Notes: generated by a model from the letters alone, not told the origin. 64,000 nucleotides of DNA from Vibrio splendidus (GCF_003345295.1 NZ_CP031056.1:1550001-1614000), one strand, 5' to 3'; shown: positions 27,614-36,804, counted from the first letter of the stretch. Program-made: numbers and translations.

Positions 27614-27628
27614 CTTATTTCAATTTGA

Positions 27629-28066
27629 TTACTTGGTTTGGGTATCAAGCATCACTTGCCAGTATTCACATTTGGCCAAGAACTCTTTTAAATATAGCTC
27701 TGGGTTCGCAAGCTTCTCACCGCCTTTAACATCAGCCCCAGTCACTCGCCAAAAGCAACGAGTTACCAAGTTTCGGTGGTAAATAAAATCGTTAAGTTCA
27801 TTGGCCTTCAAAGGAAGTTGCTCACCAAACGTCTGTTCGTATAGGCTCAGCATAGAGGCTTGCTCACTTGGCTTTTCCCTTAAAAAGGTATCCAAATCCA
27901 AACCTAACGACTGCTGCTGTTGTTCCTTTGGCAGTGCTTTAGCTAATTTAGAGATAACACTGAACAGAGCCAACTCAACTTTTTGAGACGCTAATAACGA
28001 TGCCCCTAAAAGCGCATGTTCATTGGAAATGTGTTGCTCTGTTGATGAAGCGGTTGCTGTTGTCAC
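27629..28066 (-). CDS. Hypothetical protein, 145 aa
   Basis: I do not recognise a characterised family. The start is GTG with GAGG 8 nt upstream. The protein is soluble, mostly helical (ALLGASLLASQKVELALFSV, LNDFIYHRNLVTRCFWRV), with no signal peptide or membrane segment. The motif DFIYHRNLVTRCFW near residue 95 looks conserved in character and might be a binding site. Genes on either side are unrelated. Confidence 0.6.
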   Translation of the reverse strand: MTTATASSTEQHISNEHALLGASLLASQKVELALFSVISKLAKALPKEQQQQSLGLDLDTFLREKPSEQASMLSLYEQTFGEQLPLKANELNDFIYHRNLVTRCFWRVTGADVKGGEKLANPELYLKEFLAKCEYWQVMLDTQTK

Positions 28067-28140
28067 TGTGTTAACCTCAAATAATCATAACGGGTGTTAC
28101 TGAACTGGATAGAGCCTTTTCATTACGCTGAATCTTATTC

Positions 28141-28212
28141 TTGTAATTAAGAAGAATCTTACAGTTAAGCAGAGTCTTGTATCTAAGCAAAGTCTTACAG
28201 CTAAGCAGAGTC
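28141..28212. repeat. 18-bp tandem repeat overlapping a gene terminus
   Basis: Four 18-bp units. On the minus strand they read gactctgcttagctgtaa, gactttgcttagatacaa, gactctgcttaactgtaa and gattcttcttaattacaa. The first contains the last three sense codons (Asp-Ser-Ala) and the stop of the 92-aa gene; because the period is six codons, each further copy repeats a sense-sense-sense-stop pattern in frame. Confidence 0.93.
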
Positions 28213-28479
28213 TTTTAGCAGAACGCGGTCAGCATCAATAATGGTGAAGCCCGATGCATCTTCATTCTTTTCGACTTGCACTAAACCTTTAAAACCAACC
28301 TGCGACAACTTCTTCGCAAGGTGATCCGGTGCTGTTTCAAAAACAACATCCATAAAAGGTAAAGACTCAGCATCAACAAAACCATGCTCGTTAAACAGTT
28401 CCATTGCTTGAGATAAATGGTCTGAGTCGGTTAATTCGATAATTTCTACAACTTCTTCCAACAACATTTTCGATTCCAT
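28201..28479 (-). CDS. Hypothetical protein, 92 aa
   Basis: Small acidic cytoplasmic protein without a recognised family. It has helix/strand alternation (LLEEVVEIIELTDSDHL, FMDVVFETAPDHLAKKL, FTIIDADRVLL). It ends in KDSA, and those codons plus the stop are the first unit of an 18-bp tandem array. An internal ATG at codon 5 is a possible alternative start. Separated from the upstream ABC genes by 221 bp. Confidence 0.6.
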   Translation of the reverse strand: MESKMLLEEVVEIIELTDSDHLSQAMELFNEHGFVDAESLPFMDVVFETAPDHLAKKLSQVGFKGLVQVEKNEDASGFTIIDADRVLLKDSA

Positions 28480-28700
28480 ATTCGCCAGAAAGTGACTGAC
28501 ACAAGCACTTACGTTTTGCTCGCATACATCCCGATGTACGAAGACACCCCTTTAGTAGTAGGGAGATCATAACATATTAATAATCGAAAAATATGTTTAA
28601 TTTCCCAACCTCTTGGGAGTATTAGAAAACAATAGAAACTGGTGAAGCATAGACAAGGCCAATTTATCTCATCGAAAGCAACAGCCTAAATTTGAGGCAA

Positions 28701-30485
28701 TCAGGCTACCGTAACCTGGGAATCGCCCGTTTCGACAATCGATTCATTCAACAACCCTGCGTAAATTCCATTGTATGCCACCAGCTGTTCATGATTACCT
28801 TGCTCAACAATTTCACCCTTTTCCAATACCAGAATCGTATCCGAGTGACGAACGGTACTCAAACGGTGCGCAATCGCAATCACGGTTTTTTCCTTGAACA
28901 GGCGCTGCATCGCTTTTTGAATGAGGTCTTCAGTGATTGAATCTACCGAACTGGTCGCCTCATCAAGCATCATCAATTGACCACCCTGTGCAACCGCTCG
29001 TGCGAACGAAATAAGCTGCGTTTGCCCCACAGACAAATTGGATCCGTTCTTTTCCAAGTGGAAGTCATAACCTTGTGGCAATTGTTCAATAAACTTATCG
29101 GCATAAACATAGCGCGCTGCCTGCTCAACCTCAGTTCTAGATAAATGCGTTTTACCCAGCGCGATATTGAATTGGATTGTCTCTTCAAATAAGTGCACGT
29201 CTTGCATCATCATTGAGAACAAATGAGCAGAGTCTTCATTAGAGAGCTGCGACAGCTCTATTCCATTCAGTAGAATGCTGCCTTCATAGTCTTGGTAGGT
29301 TTTAGAGATTAGACGCAGAATTGTCGACTTGCCCGATCCCGTAGAACCCACAAGCGCGATTTGATGCCCTTTCTCCAATACAAACGAAACATTCTTTAGA
29401 ACGTAGGGAGAGTCGTCTTTGTAACGGAAGCTCACGTTCTTAAATTCAAGGCTCACAAACTGTTCGAGCTGTTTTTCAACCTTGTTAGATGGCAGCAGGT
29501 TGCGCCCTTCCTCTTCAGTCGGCTCAACAAACAGCTCTTCAATATGGTCAAACGCTGCAAATGAACTTTGAATAGAAGCAATCTGCGACGTAAAGTCACG
29601 GATCGGAATAAACACTTTTTCTAAGGTGTTGATGAACGCAATTAGCACACCCAAGGTGAGTACCCCTTCTATCACTTGCTCAGAGCCATACCAGATCATA
29701 ATTGCGATCGTGATTGAGGTAATGCCCGAGATAAACGAGAACAAAATCGCATCGTATTTATTTATTTTCTTCTGTGCTCTCAGAAACTCATCAGTATAGC
29801 CTTGGTAGCGTTGTTCGACTTGTTCTTCGGCTCGATACATCTGAACCGTTTTCATACCAAATAAGACTTCTTGTAAAAAGCCAATACCACGAGCGAGCGA
29901 AGAACGAGTCACCTTATACAAAGCGCGAAGTCGGTTTCTCACATACACAGTCAAGTACATCACTGGCGGCATGATAATCAACACAATCATCGTTAACTGC
30001 CAGTCAATGAAGAACATCATCACCAACAGAGCAATGGTATTGATGCTGTCTTTAACTAGACCTACAACCGACTGAACAAATGTCTCGCCGATGGTTTCCA
30101 AGTCACTGGTTAATCGTGAAAGCGTGACGCCAATCGGTGTGTTATCAAAATAGCTGCGTGGCAGTTTAAGCACGCGAGCAAACAACACTGAACGCATGTC
30201 GGTTATCGTATATTGACCCGTTTTACGCAGGTTGTATGAATAGATAGTATCCACCACATAACTCGCCACCAGAACTGCGACTAGATAGAAGACGTATTCG
30301 AGCAGTCCATCCATATCCCCTTGGCTCAGGTGAACATCGATCACTTGAATAATCAGCCAAGGAAACAACAAACTCGTGATGACAGAAAGAGGAAGCATAG
30401 CGATGCCCAGAATCGCAGAACCTTTGTATTTCTTAGCAAACTTAAAAAAGTGCTTGAGGTACTTGAGATCAACACCTTTTAACAT
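28701..30485 (-). CDS. ABC exporter half-transporter, canonical ATPase subunit (MdlB-like)
   Basis: 594-residue fusion of a six-helix ABC membrane domain (about 1-310) and an ATPase domain. Walker A is VGSTGSGKST, the signature is LSVGQTQ (a variant of LSGGQ), Walker B with catalytic Glu is LMMLDEATSSVDS, and the H-loop is AHRLST. Its start overlaps the stop of the preceding half-transporter by 7 nt. Together they form a heterodimeric exporter of the MdlAB/BmrCD kind; substrates in that group are lipids or drugs, unknown here. Confidence 0.93.
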   Translation of the reverse strand: MLKGVDLKYLKHFFKFAKKYKGSAILGIAMLPLSVITSLLFPWLIIQVIDVHLSQGDMDGLLEYVFYLVAVLVASYVVDTIYSYNLRKTGQYTITDMRSVLFARVLKLPRSYFDNTPIGVTLSRLTSDLETIGETFVQSVVGLVKDSINTIALLVMMFFIDWQLTMIVLIIMPPVMYLTVYVRNRLRALYKVTRSSLARGIGFLQEVLFGMKTVQMYRAEEQVEQRYQGYTDEFLRAQKKINKYDAILFSFISGITSITIAIMIWYGSEQVIEGVLTLGVLIAFINTLEKVFIPIRDFTSQIASIQSSFAAFDHIEELFVEPTEEEGRNLLPSNKVEKQLEQFVSLEFKNVSFRYKDDSPYVLKNVSFVLEKGHQIALVGSTGSGKSTILRLISKTYQDYEGSILLNGIELSQLSNEDSAHLFSMMMQDVHLFEETIQFNIALGKTHLSRTEVEQAARYVYADKFIEQLPQGYDFHLEKNGSNLSVGQTQLISFARAVAQGGQLMMLDEATSSVDSITEDLIQKAMQRLFKEKTVIAIAHRLSTVRHSDTILVLEKGEIVEQGNHEQLVAYNGIYAGLLNESIVETGDSQVTVA

Positions 30486-32305
30486 GCTGCTGCCTCCGTT
30501 TCATTCTGCTGTAGTTGCCATGTATCGTAATAGTAATCACAGGTTTTCAATAACGTAGCGTGGTCGCCCTTCGCGATCACTTTACCTTCGTTCAACACGA
30601 TGATTTCATCCATATATTCAAGGGCATTAACACGGTGTGAAACCACAAGTACTGATTGATTTTCCAAGCGCTTAAACAAGCCTTCCAAAATCTTACGTTC
30701 TGTTTCATAGTCGACAGCCGATAGAACGTTATCCATGATGATCAGATCGGTGGGTTGCAATAAAGCACGCGCAATACTTAAGCGCTGCTTCTGGCCGCCT
30801 GACAGCATGATCCCTTTCTCACCGACTAAGGTTTGGTCACCATGCTCAAAACGAGTAACGTCACTCGCCAACTGACTGAGCTCCAACACTTCATCAACCT
30901 GACTCTTTGCCAAGTCAGTATCTAAGCTGCCAAAGCGGATATTATCCTCGACGGTTGCTGAAAACAGGAAAGGGTCTTGAGTCACGGTTTTCACGTAACG
31001 GCGCAAGTCACTGCGTGAGAAGCTAGTGACATCTCTTTCGCCAAGAAAAACCGAACTTTCTGGTACATCCAAGTGATGGTTCAAGCAGTTCACTAATGTC
31101 GTTTTACCCGCTCCGATTCCACCTAGCACACCCACTTTCTTACCAGCAGGAATATCAAAACTGATGTCATCAAGAATCACACGCTCTTCACCCGAATAGC
31201 TGAAGCTGAGATTGCGAACGGAAAACGTTTTTCCCTTCAGCGATTCAACATCTAACTCAGTGAGCTTATCTTCATCAAGCTCTGGGACTTTGGCATTAAG
31301 AATGGTCTGTGCACTCTGAATACCGACCATGCCACGCTGATAAATGGTCGCAATTCTGCCAAGCTGCATCAATGGCATAGCCAGTAAAACCGAGTAAGTT
31401 AGGAAAGCAGTAATCTCACCGAGGGTTAGCTCTTGTCTCATTAACATGTAGCCACCAAGCCCAAGAATGATGATTTTCATCAGGTCATTGGCGTAGTCGA
31501 GTACCGGCATAAAGAAGACTTGAATACGTGTAATTTTAAGGCGGCATTCAAGCAATAATTGGTTAAGTTTTTCAGTTTCGGATTTCACCCAAGGTGACAT
31601 CTGCTGGCTCTTAATCAAATCAATCCCAGACAGGTAACTCATTAGCTGAGCAGACAAGTTTTGTAGACGTTTCATGTGCTCTAAATGCAGTGCTTTCATA
31701 CGCTTGAAGCCCACACGGAAAATCACAAAAGCAATTGAGATAGGAATAATCGAATACAGTGTGAGTTCTGGCGATATGCGCCACATATAGAGCGGTGTTA
31801 ATGACAGTGCTAACAACGCATTGAAGAACTGCAGAAATCCCACACCAAACAGCAAACGAATGCCACTGAGGTCATTATTGATGATGGAGATCAGTCTGCC
31901 TGACGCAAACATCTGGTGAAAGCTGTTAGGTAAACGGTTTAACTTTTGGAGAAGTGTCGTCTTAAGCGCCGCCTCTGTAATCCGCCCAGGGTTAAGCGCA
32001 TAGATACGAGACAATATACGCACCACAACCATGGCGACTGACATGCCAACCACAATCCAAACATAGGTTTGAAGCTGCTGATGACCGCTTGAGGAAGCAT
32101 CATCAATCAGATCTATCGCCAATTGGATATAGCGTGGTATTTCAACTTGAAGCCAATTTACGAGAAAAATGAAAACTATCGCCAACAAATAAGAAGTGCG
32201 ATTCATACGCAAATAGTGGGCAATAAACTGTCTTTTATTCATGGAATTCTTTCTTTGAGGACGGGTTCGCGGCTGTACCATGGATTCATCAGGAGCTTGG
32301 TACAT
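30479..32305 (-). CDS. ABC exporter half-transporter, degenerate ATPase subunit (MdlA-like)
   Basis: Up to 608 residues: six-helix membrane domain and an ATPase domain with Walker A (LGGIGAGKTT) and a canonical LSGGQKQ signature. The residue after the Walker B Asp is Asn (LIIMDNVLSAVD), where a catalytic Glu is expected. This marks the non-hydrolysing site usual in heterodimeric exporters (E. coli MdlA has Asp there). The start is unsettled: ATGs at 32305, 32281 and 32242 are in frame, none with a strong binding site. 32242 (MNKRQF) gives the family's usual N-terminus and is my preference, but I report the longest frame. Confidence 0.92.
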   Translation of the reverse strand: MYQAPDESMVQPRTRPQRKNSMNKRQFIAHYLRMNRTSYLLAIVFIFLVNWLQVEIPRYIQLAIDLIDDASSSGHQQLQTYVWIVVGMSVAMVVVRILSRIYALNPGRITEAALKTTLLQKLNRLPNSFHQMFASGRLISIINNDLSGIRLLFGVGFLQFFNALLALSLTPLYMWRISPELTLYSIIPISIAFVIFRVGFKRMKALHLEHMKRLQNLSAQLMSYLSGIDLIKSQQMSPWVKSETEKLNQLLLECRLKITRIQVFFMPVLDYANDLMKIIILGLGGYMLMRQELTLGEITAFLTYSVLLAMPLMQLGRIATIYQRGMVGIQSAQTILNAKVPELDEDKLTELDVESLKGKTFSVRNLSFSYSGEERVILDDISFDIPAGKKVGVLGGIGAGKTTLVNCLNHHLDVPESSVFLGERDVTSFSRSDLRRYVKTVTQDPFLFSATVEDNIRFGSLDTDLAKSQVDEVLELSQLASDVTRFEHGDQTLVGEKGIMLSGGQKQRLSIARALLQPTDLIIMDNVLSAVDYETERKILEGLFKRLENQSVLVVSHRVNALEYMDEIIVLNEGKVIAKGDHATLLKTCDYYYDTWQLQQNETEAAAC

Positions 32306-32403
32306 TCTCAGGTTTAAAGGTACACCAAAAAGACATAGTTGACAATATCAACCAAATTTATATTTTAATCGTTCCGTTGTTTTTCAAGGCTACAAAAAGA
32401 AAA

Positions 32404-32426
32404 TTTGCCGCCAAAATGGCAGCAAA
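32404..32426 (-). terminator. Possible terminator of the LruC-lipoprotein pair
   Basis: Imperfect hairpin tttgccgcca/tggcagcaaa with an A/T loop, followed on the minus strand by a T-rich tail, 28 nt past the lipoprotein stop. Confidence 0.55.
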
Positions 32427-32453
32427 TATTTTAGGTTTGTTAAATGATGAACT

Positions 32454-32951
32454 TTAAAGGACGACGTCTACCTGCCCATTGTTGATGTCCACTAAACGCT
32501 TTACTTCACTTCCCATTGCTGATGGATACCATACTTCTACCCAAACCTTATCAACATGATTTGGAAGAAGCAGTGTCGTTGAAAAATCAATATCCTCATT
32601 GATCGGCGTTCTCAACACCTGTGAGGTGTAATCGACAACCTCACCATTAAAATCAGTGTAGATACTCATAAAGCCTCGAGAGCTTTGTGAACTTGCTACG
32701 TCAACGCTCACAACAACCTCTCTCTCGGTAGAGAAATCAAAACCTTCCGGTACGGATAGCTCTACCGATTTCAGCGCTTGTTGTACAGGTGCAACGCTAG
32801 AGGTAACCGCGTTACTGACCCCAGCAGGAGCGCTACTTGGTGGGGCGACTGAACTTGGCGTTGAAGTGGTTGAACCGCCACCACCTCCGCCGCCACAAGC
32901 AGTAAGAAAGACCAAAGTTACACTACTCAGCATTAGTTTAGTTGTATTCAT
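32454..32951 (-). CDS. Small poly-Gly lipoprotein partnered with the LruC protein
   Basis: 165-residue predicted lipoprotein: signal sequence with lipobox VFLTAC, then seven glycines directly after the lipid Cys and a Ser/Pro/Ala linker (about 30-60), then an unrecognised all-beta-like domain. The long frame (to 33053) overlaps the LruC gene; the ATG at 32951 has AAGGAGG 5 nt upstream and creates a proper lipoprotein signal. Gly at +2 fits outer-membrane sorting. It lies 13 nt after the LruC stop, so it is co-transcribed and may anchor or cap that exported protein. Confidence 0.82.
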   Translation of the reverse strand: MNTTKLMLSSVTLVFLTACGGGGGGGSTTSTPSSVAPPSSAPAGVSNAVTSSVAPVQQALKSVELSVPEGFDFSTEREVVVSVDVASSQSSRGFMSIYTDFNGEVVDYTSQVLRTPINEDIDFSTTLLLPNHVDKVWVEVWYPSAMGSEVKRLVDINNGQVDVVL

Positions 32952-32964
32952 AAATCCTCCTTGA

Positions 32965-35076
32965 TTAATCTTCAGTAGACCACGTTTTGTTGGCGTTAGG
33001 GTCCAAGTACCAGGTTGGTTTTGAAGAACCTCCTGAGGTCGCCCATTCAGCAAAGTCTGGGTATGCCTCGCTGATATCGATGTACTCTGATGGATGATTC
33101 CATGGCGATGAAATTAAGATACCCCAAGGCATATTTTGCGTAGTTCGATAGTATTTATCACTAGATGGGTCTGAATCGTCTTGCGCGATGCCATAGAAAT
33201 CACTCACTAACGTGCCACGAGACGTTGGTGGTAGGTCTGCCGTGTGTATTTCTAAGTCTTTACCCGGAGATGTAACGAAGCTATCACCATGGTATTGACC
33301 TTCTCCTGCTCCAAAGATGAATGGGTCAAAGCCACTTAATGGCATCAGTGAACTCACTGTCGGCTCGCTTCCAGAAGCAAACGGTAGAGAAATGCTGAAC
33401 GTCATTTGGTCAGCTTCTAACGTCGGGCTACAAGACGGATTAGTGCGGTGGAACATGCACTCACCGTGAATCGGAAGATCATTTTTTAGGTTCAACGAAG
33501 CGACAACAACGAGGTCTCCTCCTGGCGATGCAACATTTTTGTCCTCACCTGTAAACGGCGAGATATTTACTCGAGTCGCGCCATTCTTTTGCACTCGAGC
33601 CGTTTGAAGATCAACATCTGACTCATCGAAGCCATCAAGCTTCCATCCTAGTCCATTACCATAAGAAGCACCGTAGGCCATTATGGTTCCAGTAATATCC
33701 ATTCGAAGCACTGCTTCATCTTTACTTAAAATGGTAGTGCGGTAGTAAACCACGACGTCATTTAAGTCAAAGTCACCAACTTCTGGCCAATTATCTTCAA
33801 AGGCCGCTGTATAGTAATTAGAATGTTGAACCGTTGTGCCAGGATCCGTAACGTTGAACACGTAGTCTTCTACTTCCCCGTCACCCACGTATCCATCGCT
33901 CGGAATATTAGGGCTGCTCGCTAAACGGAATCGAGTTTGTACAACACCAACGACGGCGTCATCACCAACACGAATAGGAACGACTTGGCTTCCGTCGACA
34001 ACAGAGTAATTTTTCAGTATTTGCTCGTCATCATCGAAAGTCCCGTCCATATCCCAGTCGGCCCAAGCTTGTAGGTAACCACTACCGACTACGTTGACAT
34101 TAATTAGACTGTCTAGGCCGATTTCAAGGTTCGTCAGCAATGCAATACCGTCATCATCATTTCCGTCAACATCCAAATCATCGCCGTTTGATGATGCGCC
34201 AGGTTGGCCATCAGTATCGGCATCAATACTAGCGCCTAAGTACAGCGTGGAAGAAATCGCATGCTCAGCACCGTTGCTCGCCTGTAATGTTCCATAGCTG
34301 TCAGGCGCGTCACCCAAATCAGATTCGTCTGAGCTTTCTATTGGCGTAGTAAATCCAGATAAATCCCAATTACCGTCAAATGCCGAGAAAATCGGGTTAG
34401 GGAAACTACTGCTACTACTCGTAACCGTTTCAAATTGTAGAGTAACGATCGAGGTGTTCTTGTAGGTGAATTTTACGGCACCGGATGTGTCAGTTTCGGA
34501 ATAGTTCGTACCTGGTCCGGTGAATAGCACCGACGTTCCATCGGCACTCTCTTCCGCCGTCAAACTCGCGCTAGCACTACCAAGCTGGTAACTGTAGAAA
34601 CCTTCGCTTTTAAACACTCTGACTTGCTCCGACTGCACGGATTCGCCATCAATGTCATAACCAATCATGTCAAATTCGGGAAGTGTATAAGGCACTGAGA
34701 ACGTACCTGAGAGGCCATCTGTACCATCATAAAATTCAAAGGTATAGATTAAGCCTGCAGAGCCCGCTGAGTTAGTTTGGTAAAGAAAACCAATATCTCC
34801 TGAAGGCTGCGTCGCGCCAACTTTGTAGTTAGGAGCATGAAACAAAAATGTCGCATCACCAAACACACTACTAGACACTTTGGCGTCTATTGTTTTTCCA
34901 TCATGTGTTCCGACGTTCAGAAAATGCATTGATGCCCCATCGTAGGTGGGCCCAGCCCACGAACTGCTACCGTTCGTCACCTCTACATGGTTTGAAAAGT
35001 CCAAATCCACCGTCGTTGCGTAGATAGGGACACTGATTGCTGCCGTCACAAGATAAATAATTTGCTTGTATTTCAT
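32965..35076 (-). CDS. GEVED and LruC domain exported protein
   Basis: 703-residue secreted protein. Signal peptide (MKYKQIIYLVTAAISVPIYA), an N-terminal domain of about 220 residues, a GEVED-type domain starting at DLGDAPDSYGT and ending GDGEVEDYVFNV, and a C-terminal LruC domain beginning FEDNWPEVGDFDLNDVV. Many Asp-rich loops (DADTDGQPG, DVDGNDDDG) suggest calcium binding. The start at 35076 has GAGG 6 nt upstream; the longer frame from 35160 adds a basic leader that spoils the signal peptide. Function of LruC proteins is unknown; this layout suggests a surface or extracellular protein. Confidence 0.87.
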   Translation of the reverse strand: MKYKQIIYLVTAAISVPIYATTVDLDFSNHVEVTNGSSSWAGPTYDGASMHFLNVGTHDGKTIDAKVSSSVFGDATFLFHAPNYKVGATQPSGDIGFLYQTNSAGSAGLIYTFEFYDGTDGLSGTFSVPYTLPEFDMIGYDIDGESVQSEQVRVFKSEGFYSYQLGSASASLTAEESADGTSVLFTGPGTNYSETDTSGAVKFTYKNTSIVTLQFETVTSSSSSFPNPIFSAFDGNWDLSGFTTPIESSDESDLGDAPDSYGTLQASNGAEHAISSTLYLGASIDADTDGQPGASSNGDDLDVDGNDDDGIALLTNLEIGLDSLINVNVVGSGYLQAWADWDMDGTFDDDEQILKNYSVVDGSQVVPIRVGDDAVVGVVQTRFRLASSPNIPSDGYVGDGEVEDYVFNVTDPGTTVQHSNYYTAAFEDNWPEVGDFDLNDVVVYYRTTILSKDEAVLRMDITGTIMAYGASYGNGLGWKLDGFDESDVDLQTARVQKNGATRVNISPFTGEDKNVASPGGDLVVVASLNLKNDLPIHGECMFHRTNPSCSPTLEADQMTFSISLPFASGSEPTVSSLMPLSGFDPFIFGAGEGQYHGDSFVTSPGKDLEIHTADLPPTSRGTLVSDFYGIAQDDSDPSSDKYYRTTQNMPWGILISSPWNHPSEYIDISEAYPDFAEWATSGGSSKPTWYLDPNANKTWSTED

Positions 35077-35616
35077 AGTAAACCTCGACTTCTTCTTCGC
35101 TTCTGCGATTTCCTTGAAAAGTACGTAAACTCTGAACGGCAAATTAAAGAAACGTCTCATTTAACTCAAAACAATCCACATCTTTGTTTATTGTTTTCGT
35201 GCCGATAAAGCGAGCTGCTTAATACAAAGAAGCAAAAGAGAAGCCAAGTTTCTAACTATTTGAAAATAATCGTATTACATTGAAAAATAAGACTTATTTT
35301 TCAAATTTCAAATTACAATCAGGATAAAACGGTCTGTTCTTCAAAATAAGAATCAATTTGAAGAAAGGTTAGTCAACTTGATAAGAGATTAGTCAACTTG
35401 AAAAGAGATTAGTCAACTTGAAAGTCTGTTAGATACAGCAACGTTCTATGCGGTTTGGAAACTGGATAAGTTGTTTAAGGGCTGGAGGCGTTTTGCTTAA
35501 AACTCAAACTACGATGTGTTTGGTCAAGTAAAGGGGTAGGTATTATTGTTCGTTCATGGTTAGCAAAACTGTTTAAAAATATTCTACTTTTAAACAGTCT
35601 CGATTTATTAAAAGGG
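35077..35616. other. Intergenic region between LruC and Nudix genes
   Basis: About 540 bp, strongly AT-rich. It holds the LruC promoter and a three-unit 20-bp direct repeat (35369-35428). Short open frames here have no signal of being genes. Confidence 0.4.
35369..35428. repeat. 20-bp tandem repeat, three units
   Basis: ttagtcaacttgataagaga, ttagtcaacttgaaaagaga and ttagtcaacttgaaagtctg, head to tail. The first 12 bases are invariant and the tails diverge. Intergenic, about 290-350 bp upstream of the LruC start. Confidence 0.9.
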
Positions 35617-36135
35617 TTACAGCATTTCTTTTGCGATGAGATGTAACAAAAAGGTTTCGCGCTCAATGCTCATGCCCTTCTTAGAGCTCTCAGCCATGGT
35701 CTTTTCGTTGTGAGCGATCGCTTCATGGATATTCATCCACATCGGCTTCATCCCGTTTTTCACTTCATAATCTTCGTAAGCCGTTTCACCAAGCTCACGA
35801 TCGATTTTGCATGAGTAGCAGTAAGAGATCATATGCATCATATCTGCATCGTCTTTATACCAAGGACGGAACTCTTCAAAAATGCCAAACGGCTTAATGC
35901 TATGGATATTCTTCGCGCCGGTCTCTTCTTCGAGTTCACGCACCATACCAGCAATCACATCTTCACCTTCATCCAAACCACCACCAGGAATGGTGTAGTC
36001 GTGATAACGCTCTGTATAAAGCATCAGAATGTCTTCACCATCTAATACAATGGCGCGGGCAGCATTACGCTTGTATACCGTTTTATTGTCTAGATGATCG
36101 ATATCAGGGTGGATGGTGGTTTTTAGGTGTCTCAT
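35617..36135 (-). CDS. Nudix hydrolase
   Basis: 172-residue cytoplasmic pyrophosphohydrolase. A complete Nudix box begins at Gly52 (GGLDEGED) and ends RELEEETGA (Arg66 to about residue 74), so the Mg-binding glutamates are present. The N-terminus YKRNAARAIVLDGEDILML is the usual first beta strands. Substrate cannot be predicted beyond a nucleoside-diphosphate-X compound. Single gene. Confidence 0.9.
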   Translation of the reverse strand: MRHLKTTIHPDIDHLDNKTVYKRNAARAIVLDGEDILMLYTERYHDYTIPGGGLDEGEDVIAGMVRELEEETGAKNIHSIKPFGIFEEFRPWYKDDADMMHMISYCYSCKIDRELGETAYEDYEVKNGMKPMWMNIHEAIAHNEKTMAESSKKGMSIERETFLLHLIAKEML

Positions 36136-36505
36136 GATTCTGACTGCTCTACTGAATTTGGCGGCATCATATCATAATCATCAATAGATTCGAGGTTCTC
36201 CGTACCCCACAAGAACACATATCCTCTGCTTTTGATCGCAGTTCTCCCACGGCTATCGAGTCAAAGTAACCATCAAGTAGCACCTTATTGACGGAGGCCG
36301 TTCCTGTTATAACATCAGCTATGTCAGCTTGATCAAACACTCAAAAAGCACTTAAAAATAGCGAAATATCAACCTATTTCAATATCTTGACCAAATTAGG
36401 ACAACCTTTTCTGAAATCTAAAATATACTAATTTCATAGAGCTTCTAATCTGGTTCTGTAGAACTTAACGCATTCGATTATAGAGTTATCACATAGGAGA
36501 TAAAC
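36136..36505. other. Intergenic region upstream of the DUF333 lipoprotein
   Basis: 370 bp between divergent genes (Nudix and DUF333). AT-rich, with the promoters of both. I see no repeat, operator or RNA structure that I can support. Confidence 0.4.
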
Positions 36506-36760
36506 ATGAAGAAACTTGGTTTGATGGCTGTATTTGCCGTTGTGTTGGGCGGTTGTACAAACGACTATGCAGAATATAGCGAAGGCCAACGTGTTTCAGT
36601 CGCTAACCCAGCCGCGGTTTATTGTGTTCAACAAGATGGTGAATTAGAAACCGTAACTGAAAACAATCAACGCACCACTTATTGTGTGTTTGATGACGGT
36701 GAACGTATCGAGCAATGGGAATACTACCGCAACAACCATGAGCAAAAAGAAGAAAGCTAA
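36506..36760 (+). CDS. DUF333 small lipoprotein
   Basis: 84 residues with lipobox VVLGGC (lipid Cys about 17) and the DUF333 core NPAAVYCVQQDGELE and TYCVFDDGERIEQWEYY. Its two Cys may form a disulfide. The family is often called putative hemolysin without evidence. AGGAG 8 nt before the ATG. An envelope role is likely; +2 Thr favours the outer membrane. Confidence 0.88.
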   Translation: MKKLGLMAVFAVVLGGCTNDYAEYSEGQRVSVANPAAVYCVQQDGELETVTENNQRTTYCVFDDGERIEQWEYYRNNHEQKEES

Positions 36761-36782
36761 ACTGCGACATCGTGAACTGATG

Positions 36783-36804
36783 ACGCCGTACCTGTGAACG
36801 GCGT
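36783..36804 (+). terminator. Weak terminator after the DUF333 gene
   Basis: 7-bp stem acgccgt/acggcgt with an 8-nt loop, 22 nt past the stop. It lacks a long T run, so efficiency is doubtful. Confidence 0.5.

Noticed and set aside
27519..27782. Plus-strand frame after cytochrome b561
   Set aside because: Crosses a strong hairpin terminator and the antisense of the 145-aa gene; composition is not gene-like.
28692..28940. Plus-strand frame opposite the ABC exporter
   Set aside because: Antisense shadow of the ATPase domain, no ribosome binding site, no family.
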